This document shows positions 61,141 to 64,000 of a stretch of DNA of 64,000 bases, piece by piece. How positions within the stretch are numbered: position 1 is the first letter of the stretch; each line of letters opens with the position of its first letter. The notes under the pieces are model-generated. The model had not been told where the DNA came from. It did no database searches and worked only from the letters and a program-made list of their open reading frames with translations. The translations under genes and the position numbers were made by a program. Source of the DNA: Pimelobacter simplex (GTDB taxonomy: Bacteria > Actinomycetota > Actinomycetes > Propionibacteriales > Nocardioidaceae). The DNA lies in NCBI GenBank assembly GCA_016803235.1, contig JADCLI010000004.1, forward strand, positions 124,001-188,000. Reading direction: 5' to 3'.

Positions 61141-61146
61141 GTCGTC

Positions 61147-62397
61147 ATGCTGCGCTGGTTGCGCGCCGGGATCGAGTCGAACCTCGAACGGCACCAGATC
61201 CTCTACCCCTGGTGGGTGCCGCTGGCGTCCCACCTGGGCCAGGTGGTCTCGGTGGTCCTCGCCCTGGCGCTGCGCGACGCGTTGTGGCCGCTGGACCCGC
61301 TGCTGGTCTGCCTGCCCCTGGTGATGGTCTCCCCGCTGCTCCAGTTCACCACCCACCGCTGGCTGCCGTGGTGGGCCGACAGCGCCGGGAGCGTGCTCGC
61401 CGCGGCGCTGCTGCTGACCCGGCCGCCCGACGGCGTCCTCGACCTGGCGCCGGTGCTGCTCGGGCTCGCGACCGCCGAGATCACCGCGCGCGACGGGGTG
61501 CGCGAGGGGCTCTCGGTGGCGGCGGTCGGGCAGCTTGTGCTGATCGGCGCCGCGATCCGCCCCGGCCTGGTCGGTGCCCCGCTCTACACCTTCGAGCTGC
61601 TGCTGGGCTTCGTGATCGGCGCCATGCTGCTGTGGCAGATGCGTGCGCTGATCGCCGAGCGGAAGGCACGGGAGCAGGCGTGGGAGCGGGCGACCACCGC
61701 CGAGCGGGAGCGGATCGCCCGCGAGATCCACGACCTCGTGGCGCACTCGCTGAGCATCTCGCTGCTCCAGGTGACCGGTGCCCGGCGCGCGCTGCGTGAC
61801 GTCGGTGAGGCCTCCGGCCCGCAGGAGACGGCCGAGGCGGTGGCCGAGGTGGATGCCGCGCTCGCCGACGCCGAGCAGGTCGGCCGGCGGGCGATGGCCG
61901 ACATCCGCCGCGCCGTCAGCGCGATGGCCGACGGCAGCTCCGAGCGCCACGCCCTGCCCGGCGCCGCCGACATCGCCGCCCTGGTGCGGGAGATGTCCGA
62001 CGCCGGCCTCGCGGTCGAGTACGACGAGCAGGGCGACCCGGCCTCGCTGCCCGCCGCCGCCGGGCTGGGCCTGTACCGGATCGCCCAGGAGTCGCTCGCC
62101 AACGTCGTCAAGCACGCCGGCGGCGACGCCCCGGTCCGGGTGCGGCTCTCCGTGAGCGGCACCCGCGCGCGGCTCCAGGTCTCGAACCCCTTGCCGGCCG
62201 GCCGGCCGCGACCCGACGGGCTCGGCTCCGGACTGGCCGGGATGCAGGCGCGTGCCGCCCAGCTCGGTGCCCGGCTCGACGCCGGTCCGGCCGAGGGGGA
62301 CTGGGTGGTCGACGTACGACTGGGCGGGGCGGCGCGGACCGGCACCGGCCTCGAGCTGCCCTGCGGCCGGAGCCTCGGAAGGATGGAGACAGCGTGA
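61147..62397 (+). CDS. Sensor histidine kinase (NarL-type partner, HisKA_3)
   Basis: 416 residues. N-terminal ~160 residues contain about five to six transmembrane helices, with no large extracellular domain, so it probably senses something in the membrane. Dimerisation motif with phospho-acceptor His195 (AREIHDLVAHSLSISLLQ), then a HATPase domain (GLYRIAQESLANVVKHAGG, GSGLAGMQARAAQLGA). It phosphorylates the response regulator encoded next (4-bp overlap). Confidence 0.92.
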   Translation: MLRWLRAGIESNLERHQILYPWWVPLASHLGQVVSVVLALALRDALWPLDPLLVCLPLVMVSPLLQFTTHRWLPWWADSAGSVLAAALLLTRPPDGVLDLAPVLLGLATAEITARDGVREGLSVAAVGQLVLIGAAIRPGLVGAPLYTFELLLGFVIGAMLLWQMRALIAERKAREQAWERATTAERERIAREIHDLVAHSLSISLLQVTGARRALRDVGEASGPQETAEAVAEVDAALADAEQVGRRAMADIRRAVSAMADGSSERHALPGAADIAALVREMSDAGLAVEYDEQGDPASLPAAAGLGLYRIAQESLANVVKHAGGDAPVRVRLSVSGTRARLQVSNPLPAGRPRPDGLGSGLAGMQARAAQLGARLDAGPAEGDWVVDVRLGGAARTGTGLELPCGRSLGRMETA

Positions 62398-63071
62398 GCG
62401 ACCCGGTGGTGAAGGTGGTCCTCGTCGACGACCAGGAGCTGGTCCGCTCCGGGCTGCGCCGGATCCTGCGCCGGCGCGACGGCTTCGAGATCGTCGCGGA
62501 GTGCGCTGACGGCGGCGAGGTGCCGGGCACTCTGTCCCGCCTGGGCGAGAGCGGTGTCGACGTCGTCGTCATGGACCTGCGGATGCGGACCGTCGACGGG
62601 ATCACGGCCACCCGTGCGGTGGTCGAGTCCGGCGGACCGCCCGTGCTGGTGCTGACGACCTTCGACGACGACGAGATGCTGTCCGGCGCGCTGCGCGCCG
62701 GCGCGGCGGGCTTCCTGCTCAAGGACTCCTCGGCCGACGACCTGATCCGCGCCGTCCGCACCGTCGCCGAGGGCGGCAGCTGGCTGGACCCCGCCGTCAC
62801 CGGCCGGGTGCTCGACCGGTTCCGCAGCTTCGCGCCCGTCCCGGTCGCCGCCGTCCGCGACGGCGCCGACCCGCTGACCGCGCGCGAGCTCGAGGTGCTC
62901 CGCGCGATGGCCGTCGGCCGCAGCAACGGCGAGATCGCCGCCGAGCTGGTCATCTCGGAGCTGACGGTGAAGAGCCACGTCGGGCGGATCTTCACCAAGC
63001 TCGGGCTGCGCGACCGCCCGGCCGCGATCGTCTACGCCTACGACCACGGCCTGGTCCGGCCCGGCTCCTAG
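62394..63071 (+). CDS. NarL/LuxR-family response regulator
   Basis: 225 residues from GTG 62394. Receiver domain with acidic pair (VLVDDQELVRSG), phospho-acceptor Asp61 (VVVMDLRMRT) and Lys110 (LLKDSS); C-terminal LuxR helix-turn-helix (LTARELEVLRAMAVGRSNGEIAAELVISELTVKSHVGRIFTKLGLRDR). Partner of the preceding kinase. Its targets are unknown. Confidence 0.93.
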   Translation: MSDPVVKVVLVDDQELVRSGLRRILRRRDGFEIVAECADGGEVPGTLSRLGESGVDVVVMDLRMRTVDGITATRAVVESGGPPVLVLTTFDDDEMLSGALRAGAAGFLLKDSSADDLIRAVRTVAEGGSWLDPAVTGRVLDRFRSFAPVPVAAVRDGADPLTARELEVLRAMAVGRSNGEIAAELVISELTVKSHVGRIFTKLGLRDRPAAIVYAYDHGLVRPGS

Positions 63072-63078
63072 CGACGTC

Positions 63079-63133
63079 GCAACTACCGAATTCGTCGTCG
63101 TTCCCGACGCTGAGCGACAAATCCGGTAGTTGC
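63079..63133. repeat. Inverted repeat between convergent genes (AACTACCGG element, copy 2)
   Basis: 19-bp arms (63079-63097 and 63115-63133; 17 matches). The right arm contains the same 17-base core, as its reverse complement CGACAAATCCGGTAGTT, as copy 1 at 52414-52468. It fills the gap between the response regulator and the convergent flotillin-like gene. Confidence 0.85.
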
Positions 63134-63145
63134 GCCGCGCCCACG

Positions 63146-64000
63146 TCAGGCCGAGGGACTCCCGTCCAGCTCGCCCGGGACCACGCTGCTGCCGTCGGTG
63201 GCGTCGGTGGCGCGGCTGACCGACTTCTTGATGAGGGCGTCGAGGTCGAGGCCGGTCGAGGTCTTCAGCATCTGCAGGGTCTGCGCGACGTTGTCGGTGA
63301 CCTGCTTGGGCAGCGCGCCTGCACCGTCGGTCGACAGCACGGTGAGCTGGTCGATCGCGGCGATCGGGGAGGCGACCTCCTTGGCGATCTGCGGGAGCAC
63401 CTCGATCAGCATCTGCAGCACGGCGGCGTCGTTGTAGTGCGCGAAGGCCTCGGCGCGCTTGTCCATCGCCTCCGCCTCCGCCTGGCCGATCGCGAGGGTC
63501 GCGGCGGCCTGCGCGTCACCCTCGGCCCGGGTGGCCTCGGCCTCCGCGACACGACGGGCCTTCTCGGCCTCACCGCGCTTGGCACCCTCGATCGCCTCGG
63601 CCTCGGCCAGCGCCGCACGACGACCCTTCTCGGCCTCACCGCTGAGCTTGGTCTCCTCGGCCTTGGCCTGGGCGGCCGCGATGGTCGCCGCCTTGCGGGC
63701 GTCGGCGGCCGCGATCTCGGCGTTGCGACGTCCCTCTGCCTCCTGCTCGACGCGGTAGCGCTCGGCGTCGGCGGGCTTGCGGACCTGGGTCTCGAGCTGG
63801 CGCTCGGTCAGCGCGGCCTGCTGGACGGCGACCTTCTCCTGCTCGGCGAGGATCGCCTGGTCGCGCTCGGCCTGGGCGAGCGGGCCGGACGCCGCGGCCT
63901 GCGCGGCCGCGGCGTCGGTCTCGGACTTGATCTCGGCCTGCTTCAGCGCGAGCGTGCGCTGCGCGATCGCGATCTCCTGCTCCGCGGCGATCTGCGCCTG
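63146..64000 (-). CDS. Flotillin-family protein (C-terminal part; gene runs off the window)
   Basis: 285 codons of the C-terminal part; the start lies beyond base 64000. The sequence is a long Ala/Glu-rich coiled coil with repeated AEAE/EAEKARR units (QAEIKSETDAAAAQ, AQAKAEETKLSGEAEKGRRAALAEAEAIEG), typical of flotillin/SPFH proteins. It ends with a helical domain (YNDAAVLQMLIEVLPQIAKEV...LTVLSTDGAGALPKQ). Flotillins organise lipid microdomains at the inner membrane. The N-terminal SPFH domain is not in view. Confidence 0.9.
   Translation of the reverse strand, partial: QAQIAAEQEIAIAQRTLALKQAEIKSETDAAAAQAAASGPLAQAERDQAILAEQEKVAVQQAALTERQLETQVRKPADAERYRVEQEAEGRRNAEIAAADARKAATIAAAQAKAEETKLSGEAEKGRRAALAEAEAIEGAKRGEAEKARRVAEAEATRAEGDAQAAATLAIGQAEAEAMDKRAEAFAHYNDAAVLQMLIEVLPQIAKEVASPIAAIDQLTVLSTDGAGALPKQVTDNVAQTLQMLKTSTGLDLDALIKKSVSRATDATDGSSVVPGELDGSPSA

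Noticed and set aside
60968..61146. Small gene in the 179-bp gap before the histidine kinase
   Set aside because: No ORF with plausible start and ribosome-binding site; only a hairpin and a possible promoter are visible.

Overview
The window is high-GC DNA from an actinobacterium, most likely Nocardioides or a close relative. Pointers are: frequent GTG starts and 4-bp ATGA/GTGA overlaps between genes, a mycothiol-dependent formaldehyde dehydrogenase, a TIGR03084/mycothiol-type protein, an LCP-family cell-wall enzyme, a fused AlkB-rubredoxin, a WXG100-like gene cluster, and nested palindromes built around GTATCGAGAC / CTCGTCGAGTAGCC of a type common in Nocardioidaceae. The genus assignment is inference. 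No rRNA, tRNA, CRISPR array, transposase or phage gene was seen. Both edges cut a gene: a cyclopropane-fatty-acid-synthase-like enzyme on the left and a flotillin-like protein on the right.

Layout. 1-3.2 kb: lipid-modification genes (two CFA-synthase-like methyltransferases, a DUF1295 membrane protein) and a tyrosine phosphatase. 3.3-10.3 kb: a catabolic island with a metallo-hydrolase, S-(hydroxymethyl)mycothiol dehydrogenase, a PDR-type reductase, an MIO-type ammonia-lyase, and divergently a CYP199-like P450 with an FAD oxidoreductase. 10.3-10.6 kb: a nested-palindrome repeat. 10.6-14.3 kb: an amino-acid ABC importer coupled to an aromatic/histidinol-phosphate aminotransferase. 14.4-17.5 kb: a four-gene cluster with a DUF1023 hydrolase and a WXG100-sized protein. 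17.6-22 kb: an IclR regulator, BrkB and AEC membrane proteins, an SDR epimerase and a helical hypothetical protein. 22-31.9 kb: one long operon (TetR, TIGR03084, AtuA, two acyl-CoA dehydrogenases, SRPBCC, both acyl-CoA carboxylase subunits) that looks like branched or isoprenoid acyl-CoA catabolism. 31.9-36 kb: a PadR-controlled FtsX-type ABC exporter with an extra 42-residue ORF. 36-44.6 kb: a calcium-binding-type repeat protein, SDRs, VanZ, histidine phosphatase, phosphotransferase, ornithine aminotransferase and a second ABC system. 44.7-46.7 kb: nitrilase, small membrane protein and TetR around a palindromic operator. 46.9-52.4 kb: an LCP protein, then the FadB/FadA beta-oxidation pair with a divergent MerR regulator. 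52.5-56.8 kb: DEAD-box helicase, CoA-transferase and an M15-type lipoprotein. 56.9-61 kb: alkB-rubredoxin, ferredoxin and TetR, with tandem 30-bp repeats upstream of alkB, plus a CYP140-like P450. 61.1-64 kb: a two-component system and flotillin.

Functional picture. The window is dominated by oxidation of lipids, alkanes, terpenoid or branched acids and aromatic acids. It has two P450s, an AlkB, two acyl-CoA dehydrogenases, a biotin-dependent carboxylase, FadAB and a CoA-transferase, each with a local regulator. The most interesting coherent unit is at 3.3-10.3 kb. There a P450 of the para-methoxybenzoate O-demethylase type, a plausible reductase partner and the mycothiol formaldehyde-detoxification pair lie beside an ammonia-lyase whose substrate-selectivity residue is Asn instead of His. 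The second striking feature is a set of palindromic repeats. Short copies are read through in frame as the C-terminal tails of three unrelated proteins, and another family sits between convergent gene pairs.
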